Notes: generated by a model from the sequence alone, not told the origin. Numbered from the stretch's first letter, positions 11,965 through 22,673 are shown. The stretch: 64,000 bases of DNA from Dermatophagoides farinae (GCF_024713945.1 NC_134679.1:1741001-1805000); one strand, 5' to 3'. A program made the numbers and translations.

Positions 11965-13208
11965 ATGTCCGAAGTAAGTGTCTTGTTTATCGAGATTTAT
12001 TCTTGAATATATTTTTTTTCATATTGATTTTAGCCAATTAAATGTCGTGCTGCAATTCTATATGAAGAAGGTAAACCCATGGTTATTGAAGAGGTCATCA
12101 TACCTGCACCTGATGATGATCAAGTTCGAATCAAAATGATTTCGGCTGGTATCTGTGCCAGTGATGGTCATTATGTTTGGGGACAGCAAAAAATGAGTGA
12201 TCTTTTCCATAAATTACCAACAGTTTTGGGTCATGAAGGTGCTGGTATTGTTGAATCGGTTGGCCAAAATGTAACCGATTTAAAACCCGGTGATCATGTG
12301 TTGACTACATTCGTACCAAATTGTCAAAAATGTATCCAATGTGACATACCTAATAATAATATGTGTACGAATTTTGCCTTTAATGTTACTGGATGTCGAC
12401 CGACAAGAAAATTGGCTAAAAATGGTGATAATATCTATGGTGCTACCGGAACTGGTACATATAGCGAATACATTACAGTTTATCGACCTCAAGTTATCAA
12501 GGTTAGAAAATTTGTTGTTTTTTTGTTATAACAATAATTCAATTATTTGTTAACCCTTTTTAGATCAAACAAACAGACAATCTTGCTAATCTTTGTGTCA
12601 TTAGCTGTGCTGCTGCAACTGGTTTCTATTCTGCCGTTTACCGAGCAGATATTTTACCTGAATCCACCTGTGGTATTTGGGGTGTCGGTGGTATTGGTTT
12701 GAATACACTGCAGGGATGTAAATATAATAAAGCCAAGAATATCATTGCAATCGATATTAATCCTGATAAGCGTGATATTGCAATGCAATTTGGTGCCACT
12801 GAATTTATTAACCCAAAAGAATTGGATAAACCATTGGAACAATATCTAATGGAAAAATATGGTGGTCTTAATTATGCATTTGATTGTTTTGGTAGCCAAA
12901 TGATTGTTGATCAGGCTGTCAATTCATTGGCAATGTCTGGTACATTCATCATGGTTGGAGTGACAGGAGCTGAAGTCACATTAAAATATCCAGTCATTAT
13001 GCTGTTGTTTGGCCGTACAATCACGGGTTGTCAACTTGGCGCTAAAAAAGCTTATCTTGCCTACCCTGAAATGGTTGATTTGTATTTGGATAAAAAAATC
13101 AAAATTGATGAATTGATAACGAACAAATTTAAATTGGATCAAATCAATGATGCATTTCAAACTTTAAAAGATGGAAAATGTATCCGATCAATAATCGTAT
13201 TTGATTGA
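11965..13208 (+). CDS. zinc-dependent medium-chain alcohol dehydrogenase, copy A
   Basis: Exons 11965-11973 (three codons), 12034-12501 and 12564-13208 give 373 residues, the usual length for class I-III alcohol dehydrogenases. The N-terminal GroES-like domain carries the catalytic zinc ligands (Cys in ICASDGHY, His in LGHEGAG, Cys in VISCAAATGF) and the four structural-zinc Cys in CQKCIQCDIPNNNMC. The Rossmann domain has GVGGIG and the NAD-selecting Asp in IIAIDINPDK. The family oxidises alcohols or S-hydroxymethylglutathione with NAD+; substrate not assigned. A stretch of about 60 bases (12640-12699) encoding the nucleotide-binding loop differs sharply from copy B while the rest is nearly identical, which suggests gene conversion. 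The three-codon first exon is shared with copy B. Confidence 0.95.
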
Positions 13209-13557
13209 TTGATTTATTTTGTATGTCATGTTTGTATGTGTTTTTTGTTTAAATCGATGAAATTAAAAAAATGACAAATAATCGATTAAAAATCAAAATT
13301 GTGGTTGGTTTTTTTTCCTAAATTTGTCTTATGAAATTCACAATTTTTTTTTGTTTTGATGTAATGGGAGAATTAATGTTTCATGGCCACTATTGAAACG
13401 TAACCGTCATTGTCAATCAAATGGATGTGAATGTATCGATTTTCAATTTCAAAATGAATCTCTTATTTAATTATCATCCATAATCACCAGTTTTTTAACA
13501 ACCAATGTATCGAATTCAAGCACGAAATGTATAAAATGTGTCATTTTGGCCATTAAT

Positions 13558-14130
13558 CAATCATGTATGTAAATTTCGTCATCAATTGTACCATTCAGAA
13601 AAGCAGTGCACACATCAAATTGACAAACATTATAATTCAATGTTGCTGCAATCGAAAGCGCCAATCTAATTGTTTCAATTGACACTACAGGACTATACGT
13701 CTCAAAATAATCTTCATTTTTACGCTGACTAAACCCACGAGCTACCAATCGTGCTTTATAACGACCATCGTTTTTGATACGGAAAATCCACTTGACAGAA
13801 ACAATATTCTTATCAACTGGTCGTGGAACCAACTTCCACGTTTTGTGCTTAATCAAAGCGTCATATTCTTCATCCATAGCTTTCTTCCATTTATCTTTTT
13901 CTTCTGATTTTTCAGCTTCTTCAAATGTAGAAGGTTCTGCACCAGCCAGCAAACAAAATGAACGCAACGTTTTCAAACGTTCTTCACAAACCGTATATTT
14001 GCGATTTGTTGATCCAATCGGACGACCACGATTCGTTGATGTTGTCGCTTCTGGTTCACGATCATCGTCTTCTTCATTTTCAGCATTTTGACTCGATTTT
14101 TCACCAATATTGACAATCGTGCCACTATTT
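13558..14130 (-). mobile_element. Ty1/copia LTR-retrotransposon fossil, reverse-transcriptase fragment
   Basis: Minus-strand sequence matches the N-terminal part of the copia reverse transcriptase (motifs KTWKLVPRP, ARLVARGFSQ and QFDVCTAFLNG) and a charged linker of the kind found before that domain. Gag, protease, integrase core, the rest of the polymerase and LTRs were not seen, so this is a small broken remnant. Its downstream edge coincides with the 3' border of duplication unit 1. Age cannot be estimated without LTRs; it predates or accompanies the rearrangement that placed it beside that border. Confidence 0.85.
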
Positions 14131-14795
14131 GATTCAACCTCAACTGACTTAAGATGACAACAATATAATCTTTTACATACCCAGCACTCAAATCGTAGTT
14201 TTTGATGTTTTGCCTTCATATGATTTCGACAATCGTAAAGCCTACGATATTTTCTTTTGCAGCCATCATAGGTACATCCATAAAAACCATCAATTTTTTT
14301 GGGTGGGGATGGTGGTGGAGAAGATGTTGTTGTTGGTTGTCGCGGGGGCTCATCATGATGCACCGTAGCGATATGGCTCCTAACTGAGCTTGGATCGGTG
14401 TATGAATGCCCACAACCGGGAATCCGGCAGGGATACCGTACTTTATGATGTACGTTTTTAATGTGTCTTTTAATACTTTCCCTCCAAACAGATGTTTGAT
14501 TACAGCCATTATAAGGGCAAGTAAAATAGCCATTGATTCTTTTTAAGATTGATGGTGGTGGAGAAGATGCTGGTGGTGGTTGTCGCGGGGGCTCCTTAAG
14601 ATGCACCTTCTCATGCCCCTTAAGTGAGCTTGAAGCGGTATATGAATGTCCACAACCGGGAATCAGGCAGGGATACCCTACTTTATGATGTACGTCTTTA
14701 ATGTGTCTGTTAATATTACCCCTCAAAACAAATGTTCGATTACAGCCATTATAAGGGCAAGTAAAATAGCCATTGATTCTTAGAATATAATCAAC
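14131..14795 (-). pseudogene. C2H2 zinc-finger repeat segment without a start codon
   Basis: About five C2H2 fingers (for example TCPYNGCN followed by HIKNVHH, and CRIPGCGHSYT followed by HIATVHH) are arranged as two tandem copies of a roughly 210-base unit, separated by Pro/Ser-rich linkers such as PPRQPPPASSPPPS, with a related finger pair after them. The frame is open from the topoisomerase remnant on its 5' side into the copia fossil on its 3' side, but I see no good ATG in front of the fingers. It could be a captured host exon, part of a mobile element, or a chance mosaic. Source gene not identified. Confidence 0.6.
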
Positions 14796-14804
14796 AAGAA
14801 ATGA

Positions 14805-15680
14805 TTATAAATCATTTTCCCAAAGCATTTCTTTTGTTGATTGTTTAATCTCATTAATTTGTGATTTATTTGCACTTTTCAATGCTTCAGTTTCGGGCAT
14901 ATCTTCATAATATTTTTTACGTCGAGCATATAATTCCAAACGAACTGGGAAAATATCCAAACTAATGGAATAAAGGGAACTAAGTTTTTCGGTTCATTTT
15001 TTTGATCACCATCATACTGATGTGGCAATAATGGATCATCCAAAGGTGGAAACAATTTCCTGGCCAATGGACTGAGCTTGGTGGATAGGTATCGAGGATT
15101 GCCAACGTCTGTGACGAAAACTTATCTCTAAATCACTAAACGAACCAGAAAAACCAATAGAACATTTAGTAAAATGATAAAATTAATTGTAGTTTTTTAT
15201 TTAGTGGTTATCGTTGCCAAACTAAATATGCAATTGAAAAACAAGTTTTATATTAAAATACAAAATTGGATTAAGTTCGAATATTCGAATGTTGACGTGT
15301 AATAATTCACGGCATCTGTGCTATTGTTTCTTGACAAACGTCTTTACCGCTTTTCAATCTTGTACCATACAGTCCACCCGGTTCGAGTAAATTTATGTTA
15401 TTTGTGCCAACATAATTTTGGGCCAAATTAATAATTAATAATGTCAGCACATCAGTGATTTTTCACCATGACGATAGGCAGTCATTTCACTGACTGATCC
15501 AGCTAAATCTGAAACTTTAATTTCACGTATATCGTTACGTTTAATACAAGTATAGATTATTTTTAGTTGTACAGGCTTCAAACCTTCCACCAATTTTGGT
15601 ATCGAACGTTCATTATTCATAATTAAATAATGAATTAATTCTTTATAAACGAATTGTTTGATCGTTTGTAATGTTATGGC
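14805..15680 (-). pseudogene. DNA topoisomerase II remnant
   Basis: Read on the minus strand, 15680-15310 encodes the start of the topoisomerase IIA cleavage domain: NNERSIPKLVEGLKP, then LAGSVSEMTAYRHGE, then NINLLEPGGLYGTR. Frame breaks are present, and the normally following PRY segment is displaced. About 190 unrelated bases (15115-15300) come next, then NPRYLSTKLSPLARKLFPP and DDPLLPHQYDGDQKNEP. After an internal loss come residues resembling the end of a topoisomerase II C-terminal region, with a stop codon at 14805. The catalytic Tyr region and most of the enzyme are absent. It is a decayed partial copy, with no sign that it is expressed. Confidence 0.8.
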
Positions 15681-15828
15681 AATTTAGTGCATTGATATGT
15701 TCGAGATTAACCTTGAAAAAGTTCGATGCATTGCATTTATTATTTTGTTCTTTTTTCTTTCATTTCTTGTTAAAAACGCATACGTGAATCGAATGACATT
15801 CATTCTCCTTTTTTCTGTTATACGTGTA

Positions 15829-16140
15829 CAGTAATATCCCGCTTAACGCTGCCCCGTTTAGCGCTGATTCGATATAACGCTGTACAATTACCCTACACAG
15901 AGAGAAAAAATCGTCTCAATATCCAGTCAATAAACAACGTTATCATACAAATTCAATGGTAACGTTGTTTATTGACTGGATATTGAGACGATTTTTTCTC
16001 TCTGTGTACATTACATTACATTGTTACATTGTATATGAAGGGTAAAAATGCATTATGTAAAAATAGCCCCGCTTAGCGCTGTTTCGCTTAACGCTCAGAA
16101 TTTTTGGAACGTAACCCCCGCGTTAAGCGGGGTATTACTG
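15829..16140. mobile_element. MITE with pogo/Tigger-like ends (312 bp)
   Basis: The ends are inverted repeats of 21 bases with one mismatch (CAGTAATATCCCGCTTAACGC at the left; the right end is the complement of CAGTAATACCCCGCTTAACGC). It is flanked by a TA duplication (15827-15828 and 16141-16142), as for Tc1/mariner/pogo elements. The GC-rich subterminal repeats echo the ends. It encodes no protein. A second element sits inside it, and a shorter relative lies at 29072-29168. Confidence 0.88.
15896..16006. mobile_element. nested fold-back MITE (111 bp)
   Basis: Two arms of 51 bases counting the flanking TA (15894-15944 and 15958-16008) are inverted copies with one mismatch and a 13-base loop. 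The element begins CACAGAGAG, ends CTCTCTGTG and is flanked by TA on both sides, so it looks like a small mariner-type MITE inserted at a TA inside the larger MITE. Its transcript would fold into a near-perfect hairpin. Confidence 0.82.
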
Positions 16141-16474
16141 TAATACCATTGGTGCGAACATGAGTGTGTCACGCTGTTGATGAAGAGTCATTGGGCAAAA
16201 CGAACGACGCAGGAGCAAAGAAATTTCCAAAACATTACGACAGACGAAAAATGAAACCAGTGGGTTGATTCATTGATTTCTTGTGGACTTTTCGTTTTTT
16301 TTCAAGGGCCAAAATAGATGAAATGGCCTTGTATTCTTATAGGTTTTGGTTTTGGTTTTCACAATGAACAACGGTAAGATAAAACAGAAATTTTATTTAT
16401 TCACTTCTAACAAAGTCGAAACATAACAATAATAATCGGAAATGTTAACAACAAATAAATAAACAATGAAAAAC

Positions 16475-16915
16475 TCAGAGATCGTCCATGATCTCCTCCA
16501 GGTCAACAGGGAACTCCCTATTGGCCCTGAAATCAATCAGGACACTCTGACACGTCCTTCGCAAAACCTCAGTTTGGATGTAGGCCTGCAGCCTTTCATT
16601 CAACCCCAAACTGTTCATGTGTCGGGAAAAATGGCGCGTAACCAGGGCATCCCATGTGATGACCACTGGAACTTGTTTCACTTTGGCCCCCGGGTTCAAT
16701 ATCTTCAATTCTCCTGCCAGTAGTTCGTATTTCCTTGATTTAGTAATTTCAGTGGTCGGTAATGATGACTTGTTGGTTATACCAACTTCTATCAAGGTGA
16801 TTTCGTTTTCTTTTAGATCATGAACATACAAGTCCGGCTTGTTATTCTGTACTTGGTTATCTGTCAGAATCGGGACGTCCGATTTTATCTTTACAAACAA
16901 CGGTAATAAATTTGC
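16475..16915 (-). mobile_element. LINE (non-LTR retrotransposon) C-terminal fragment
   Basis: A 141-residue open frame has the look of the extreme C-terminus of arthropod non-LTR retrotransposon polyproteins with a restriction-like endonuclease: KPDLYVHD followed by ITLIEVGIT (a PD...E arrangement), then SRKYELLAGEL and VPVVITWDALVTRH. Reverse transcriptase is absent, so this is a 5'-truncated copy. A short AT-rich tail follows the stop codon toward 16380. The family assignment rests on memory of similar arthropod sequences. Confidence 0.6.
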
Positions 16916-18293
16916 ACTTGATTATTATGGGGCGAAGAAAAAACCAACTGTTGCTGTGAAGCCATCACCATTTCCTATGGATATATAATAACGATCATGA
17001 TCATCGAACGATGACATTTGACTTGAATTTAGAAACCGTTTGAATTAACATGGAAACACAAATAAGAAATTAGCCAAAACTCGATACTGCTATAGATAGC
17101 GCCATCTGTCTAAATAAAAATAACCTCTTTACTTGATATAAAAATAACATATTGTAGCAGTCAACTGGCTGCGCATGCTCCTGCCTATTGTAACCCTCTT
17201 CCTATTTCGACCGAGAATGTCGGTGAGAGAAACGATCATGTTTCCAACCAAAAATTCCGAGTCCGCATTCACGATCACACACTCTAACACGCACACACGT
17301 TTAGTGATGAGATTGGTCATCTGAACAAAAATGGAAACCAACAATCATCATTATCCAAACGTACAAAATACTAACATCCCTCAGTATATCACCAAAAGAA
17401 TTACCCCACTGGCTAGAGTTCATGAAAGCTATCTATAAAAGGCTCTGAAACAATATTATAACACCTGCGCTATATTTCTTTTTTTTTATTATTTTTATTT
17501 TATTTTTTATTTTTCTCTTCTTTTCTTCTTTTTGTATTTTTTTTATCTTTTTCTTCTACATTTTGCCTCTTTTCTCTCTTTGTAAATTCTTCTATCCACT
17601 CTCCCCTAGTCGTACCCGACTAGTTCTAGGGGACAAATTAAAAATAAAATTATTATTATTATTAAACGTACAAAATTTTTTAAAACTATCTTTACTATAC
17701 TTTTACCATAAACAATCATTCATTGCATATTGTTTTAAAAAAAATAAAAATTTATTACTTTTTCATTTTTCTTTACAATTTTGATCAATAAATCAAAATC
17801 AAAACAATTCAAATGACTTGCTTAGCTTAATTTTTTTCCTTTCTACCAGAACCATCCATATGGATAATTCGTTCGAATTAAATGAATTATAAGGGGTGGT
17901 TATATCTCATTCATACTATTCAATGTAAATTTTATTTAAAAAACAGAATTAGCATTATGAAAATTACAAATACAGGATCATATTAATCGTCAAAACATAG
18001 CCGAACTTGTTGATCTGGCCAATTGTCATGGTGATGAAAGGTTGATAAATTATTGTATGGGCATTCATATGGAATGATCGCGACCACGAACAGACAATGG
18101 TGGTAAATCTTTCACGATACAATATTGACCATTTTGGTCACCAGTTTTGATTAGATATTTTTTTCGATGTTGATCAAAATTTAGAATGTTCACGAATAAG
18201 TTCATATTCAGGATTTTGATGACGAATAATTGTTTTTTGATTAATATTATTATTATGACTCGATAATGACTCGATAATTACTATGATTTTGTA
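16916..18293. other. decayed transposon-rich spacer
   Basis: There is no intact gene. At 17597-17665 a GC-rich stem-loop (CCCCTAGTCG pairing with CGACTAGTTCTAGGGG) is followed by an AT-rich simple tail with (ATT)n, which looks like the 3' end of a plus-strand LINE. A pyrimidine-rich stretch (17485-17580) precedes it. On the minus strand about 18235-18015 has broken but protein-like sequence that I could not assign to a family. The final 50 bases hold a direct and inverted repeat of TGACTCGATAAT, which ends exactly at the start of duplication unit 2. Confidence 0.45.
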
Positions 18294-18295
18294 AT

Positions 18296-18480
18296 AATTA
18301 TCGAGTCATTTTAAATGAAAATGAAGGCGCAACATTACCGTCCGAAAGTAAGCAATTTTTTTTGCTGATTAAAAAATGGCTTAACAAATCCTTTTTTTCT
18401 TCTCATTCTCTCATAGGACACTTAGTTTTATCAATAAATGAAGATCATCTTTGTTTGATTGGTATAGTGACTGAGATATA
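18296..18480 (+). pseudogene. DNAJC11 3'-end fragment
   Basis: Carries the last 50 bases of the penultimate DNAJC11 exon, its intron and the start of the last exon. A 12-base deletion relative to 10849-10860 removes the stop codon context. There is no upstream part of the gene, so it is a dead by-product of the duplication. Confidence 0.92.
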
Positions 18481-18625
18481 TAAATTTGTTTTTGTGAGAA
18501 ATTTTTTTAGTCAAATTATAAGCAAAATGAATAAATATTTTATTTCTAATTCTCGATTAAGAAAACAATTACCTAGATTGATTAATAATAGAATTGCGCT
18601 TGTTGATTGTTTTTATCGATCATAA

Positions 18626-19735
18626 ATGACGTCTTTAATATGAAATTAGCCACGATTTTCAACGTTTATCGATGATCCGTTAATATATATTTGCCGTCAA
18701 ATCATTAACCAATGACAATGATGATGAGAAAATAATAGGGTGTGGTGACGTCACAAGGGGTTTTTTCAACCGATATCATCAACATCGATAATGGAAGAAG
18801 GTTTCAATTTGATCGATAGTAAAAAAAAAATGCACTGGGAAAAATGATTTTTGATCACAAAGTTGATGATTGTTAACCATTGTTAAAACCGTTAACAATA
18901 CCATCAACATGATCGGTCCAATAATTTAATTATTAATAGATTGTGGTACAAGATTTTATTTTATCGCTAGATTCATCATTTGTATACCATTTTTGTATTA
19001 TGTTTGCATTATCTCTTTCTTATTTATTCTCCTTAATTCTCCTTGATTCATTAAAATTCACTCATTGATTCGGTGTTAGAATCATGAAACAAAAACCTGT
19101 AATTATCACGAAATTTTGATTATTTATTGCATTCATCATGGCAAACAATATTTTCAATTTGGGCATAAATATTTTGATGTTGATTGATTGATTTGATGAA
19201 TTGGAAACGAATTCAATCAAATATAAATTTGTTCAATATTTGCAATTGTTGGTGTTATCCCATGTTTCATATATATAGTTGAATTTATAATCACTGACTA
19301 ACAACAACCAACATAGATTACATGGACTGTACAAATTTGCTTATTTCTAAAATTGATAAAAAAAAACATTTGATTCATATAAACTGTTCATATCAACTGT
19401 CAATAATGATGATGATTTTTTTTTGCAAATGAATTCAATAATATAATAATAATTATTATTGTCAATTTACATTACATATGTATGATGTATAGCAATATAA
19501 TCGTCTATATCTTTGCAATGTTTTTTCAATGTCAAATTTTATATGATATATTAATAATATATCAATATATAAACAGGATTTGAATTTGTGTAATGATATG
19601 TTTTGAACAAATGACAAACAAGATTTTTATATGTCGGTATAAATTTAAACTTTTTGAAAAAAAAGACATTTATTCAGTCTAATCATTGTCATCAAATGTA
19701 AAAAGCATTTTTTCAAATATTTTCTTTAAAAAAAA
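18626..19735. other. intergenic, copy of dehydrogenase A upstream region
   Basis: Matches 11040-11964 apart from a 290-base block (18782-19075) not found in unit 1 and a missing block matching 11290-11432. The GTGACGTCAC palindrome is kept. No gene seen. Confidence 0.6.
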
Positions 19736-20979
19736 ATGTCCGAAGTAAGTGTCTTGTTTATCGAGATTTATTCTTGAATATATTTTTTTTGTATTGATTT
19801 TAGCCAATTAAATGTCGTGCTGCAATTCTATATGAAGAAGGTAAACCCATGGTTATTGAAGAGGTCATCATACCTGTACCTGATGATGATCAAGTTCGAA
19901 TCAAAATGATTTCAGCTGGTATCTGTGCCAGTGATGGTCATTATGTTTGGGGACAGCAAAAAATTAGTGATCTTTTCCATAAATTACCAACAGTTTTGGG
20001 TCATGAAGGTGCGGGTATTGTTGAATCGGTTGGCCAAAATGTAACCGATTTAAAACCCGGTGATCATGTGTTGACTACGTTCGTACCAAATTGTCAAAAA
20101 TGTATCCAATGTGACATACCTGATAATAATATGTGTTTGAATTTTGCTTTTAATGTTACTGGATGTCGACCGACAAGAAAATTGGCTAAAAATGGTGATA
20201 ATATCTATGGTGCTATCGGAGCTGGTACATATAGCGAATACATTACAGTTTATCGACCTCAAGTTATCAAGGTTATAAAATTGGTTACTTTTTTTGTTAT
20301 AACAATAATTCAATTATTTGTTAACCCTTTTTAGATCAAACAAACAGACAATCTTGCTAATCTTTGTGTCATTAGCTGTGCTGGTGCAACTGGTTTCTAT
20401 TCTGCCGTTTATCGAGCTGATGTTTTTGCTGGATCAAGTTGTGCAGTTTTCGGAATCGGTGGAATTGGTTTGAATACACTGCAGGGATGTAAATATAATA
20501 AAGCCAAGAATATCATTGCAATCGATATTAATCCTGATAAGCGTGATATTGCAATGCAATTTGGTGCCACTGAATTTATTAACCCAAAAGAATTGGATAA
20601 ACCATTGGAACAATATCTAATGGAAAAATATGGTGGTGTTAATTATGCATTCGATTGTTTTGGTAGCCAAGTGATTGTTGATCAGGCTGTCAATTCATTG
20701 GCAATGTCTGGTACATTCATCATGGTTGGAGTGACAGGAGCTGAAGTCACATTAAAATATCCAGTCATTATGCTCCTTTTTGGCCGTACAATCACGGGTT
20801 GTCTACTTGGTGCTAAAAAAGCTTATCTTGCCTATCCTGAAATGGTTGATTTGTATTTGGATAAAAAAATCAAAATTGACGAATTGATAACGAACAAATT
20901 TAAATTGGATCAAATCAATGAAGCATTTCAAACTTTAAAAGATGGAAAATGTATCCGATCAATAATCGTATTTGATTGA
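19736..20979 (+). CDS. zinc-dependent medium-chain alcohol dehydrogenase, copy B
   Basis: Exons 19736-19744, 19804-20271 and 20335-20979 give 373 residues and are nearly identical to copy A. Zinc ligands are conserved, including the structural set CQKCIQCDIPDNNMC. In the nucleotide-binding loop it reads SSCAVFGIGGIG, the form closest to ordinary class III dehydrogenases (AVFGLGGVG), whereas copies A and C read STCGIWG. One residue next to a catalytic-zinc Cys also differs (CAGATGF here, CAAATGF in copy A). It appears intact and, because the upstream region came along, probably shares regulation with copy A. Confidence 0.95.
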
Positions 20980-21366
20980 TTGATTGATTGATTGATTTTG
21001 TATGTCATGTTTGTATGTGTTTTTTTTTGTTTAAATCGATGAAATTAAAAAAATGACAAATAATCGATTAAAAATCAAAATTGTGGTTGGTTTTTTTTCC
21101 TAAATTTGTCTTATGAAATTCACAATTTTTTTTTGTTTTGATGTAATGGGAGAATTGATGTTTCATGGCCACTATTGAAACGTAACCGTCATTGTCAATC
21201 AAATGAATGTGAATGTATAGATTTTCAATTTCAAAGTGAATCTTCTCTTATTTAATTATCATCCATAATCACCAGTTTTTTTAACAACCAATGTATCGAA
21301 TTCAAGTACGAAATGTATAAAAAGTGTCATTTTGGCCAATAATCAATCATCAAAAAAATCATTAAG

Positions 21367-22673
21367 ATGTCTCCAAAAACACCACAAGTATGTTTTTGGT
21401 GATCATATTTTATTGTTGTTTCAATTATTATATAAAATTTTAATTTCTTATTTTTGTATGTTTATGGTTTTTAGCCAATAAAATGCCGTGCCGCTGTACT
21501 ATACAAAGAAGGTGATCCATTAGTCATCGAAGATGTAATTGTACCGGCACCAGATGTTAATCAGGTTCGAGTTAAAATGGTATCAGTTGGTATTTGTGCT
21601 ACCGATGCTCATTTTGTATGGGGTACAGCGAAAATGGAATCCTGGGGCCATAAATTACCATCAGTTTTAGGCCATGAAGGAACCGGAATCGTCGAATCGA
21701 TCGGTTCGAATGTCCATGATTTTCAAGCAGGTGATGTTGTCCTGATGTCGATTATACCACAATGTAATGAATGTGTGTTATGCCAAAATCCTAACACGAA
21801 TATCTGCATGAAAAACTTATTGCCCGATATGGGAAGTCGTGTAAGTAAAAAATTGGCCAAATCTGGTCAAGCACTTTATGGAATAATGGGTTTGGGTACA
21901 TTTTCTGATTATATCACTGTCAATCGTGATCAATTGTTCAAGGTAATCATTTCAATAATCATTCTATTCAAATAGGAATAATGGTGAAAAATTCATTTAA
22001 TTTTTAGATGACAAACAAAGTGAATATTGAAAATTCTGCTATAATCAGCTGTGCTGTGGCTACCGGATTCTATTCAGCGGTGAATTTGGGTAAAGTTTTG
22101 CCCGGAAGTACATGCGGTATCTGGGGAATTGGATCAATTGGATTGAACGTATTGCAAGGATGTAAATATAGTAAAGCAAAAAATATTATCGCAATCGATA
22201 TTACGCCAAGTAAAAAAGACATTGCCATCGAATTTGGCGCTACTGAATTTGTCAATCCCAAACAATTGAACGGTGGGCAGACATTGGAACAATATCTGCT
22301 TGAAAAATATGGTGGTGTTGATTATGCATTTGATTGTTTTGGATCACAAATTATCATTGATCAAGCATTGAAATCATTATCAGTAACTGGTACATTTGTA
22401 TTGATTGGTGTACCGCCAGATGATACAAATATTGTCTATCCATGTAATCAATTGATGACTGGCCGTACAATAACTGGTGGTTTTGTTGGTGGTAAAAAAA
22501 GTGAACAAGCCTACAGTGAATTGGTGGAAATGTATGAAAGAAAACAAATTAAAATTGATCAAATGATCACCGACAAAATTCCATTAACAAAGATTAATGT
22601 AGGATTTGATAATTTAAGATCGGGCAAAGTTATTCGTTCATTAGTAACATTTACGGGTACAAAAATGAATTAA
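21367..22673 (+). CDS. zinc-dependent medium-chain alcohol dehydrogenase, copy C
   Basis: Exons 21367-21387, 21475-21942 and 22008-22673 give 384 residues. The intron positions match copies A and B, so all three are tandem paralogues, but copy C is clearly older and more diverged. Catalytic motifs are present (ICATDAHF, LGHEGTG, ISCAVATGF) as are the four structural Cys (CNECVLCQNPNTNIC). The Rossmann loop is GIGSIG and Asp of IIAIDITPSK favours NAD. Its stop codon lies only 28 bases from that of the convergent minus-strand gene, so the two 3' UTRs must overlap. Confidence 0.94.

Larger units (their letters stand above)
10695..13557 (+). repeat. segmental duplication, unit 1 (DNAJC11 3' end plus dehydrogenase A)
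   Basis: This stretch matches 18294-21352 base for base over long runs in direct orientation. It starts inside the penultimate DNAJC11 exon, crosses the last exon and the intergenic region, includes the whole dehydrogenase A gene and ends about 350 bases after it. Unit 1 lacks about 290 bases that unit 2 has between 18782 and 19075, and has about 140 bases (11290-11432) that unit 2 lacks. Because DNAJC11 is complete only here, this unit is probably the source. Confidence 0.93.
18294..21352 (+). repeat. segmental duplication, unit 2 (DNAJC11 fragment plus dehydrogenase B)
   Basis: Direct copy of 10695-13557 with a few percent divergence and several indels. The left edge lies inside an inverted repeat (TGACTCGATAATT on one side, AATTATCGAGTCA on the other). 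The right edge is just before the start codon of dehydrogenase C. Confidence 0.93.

Noticed and set aside
13774-14091. Plus-strand open frame
   Set aside because: Antisense of the copia fossil, with no homology of its own.
18015-18235. Minus-strand protein-like fragment
   Set aside because: Several stops and no recognisable family, so noted only as decayed sequence.
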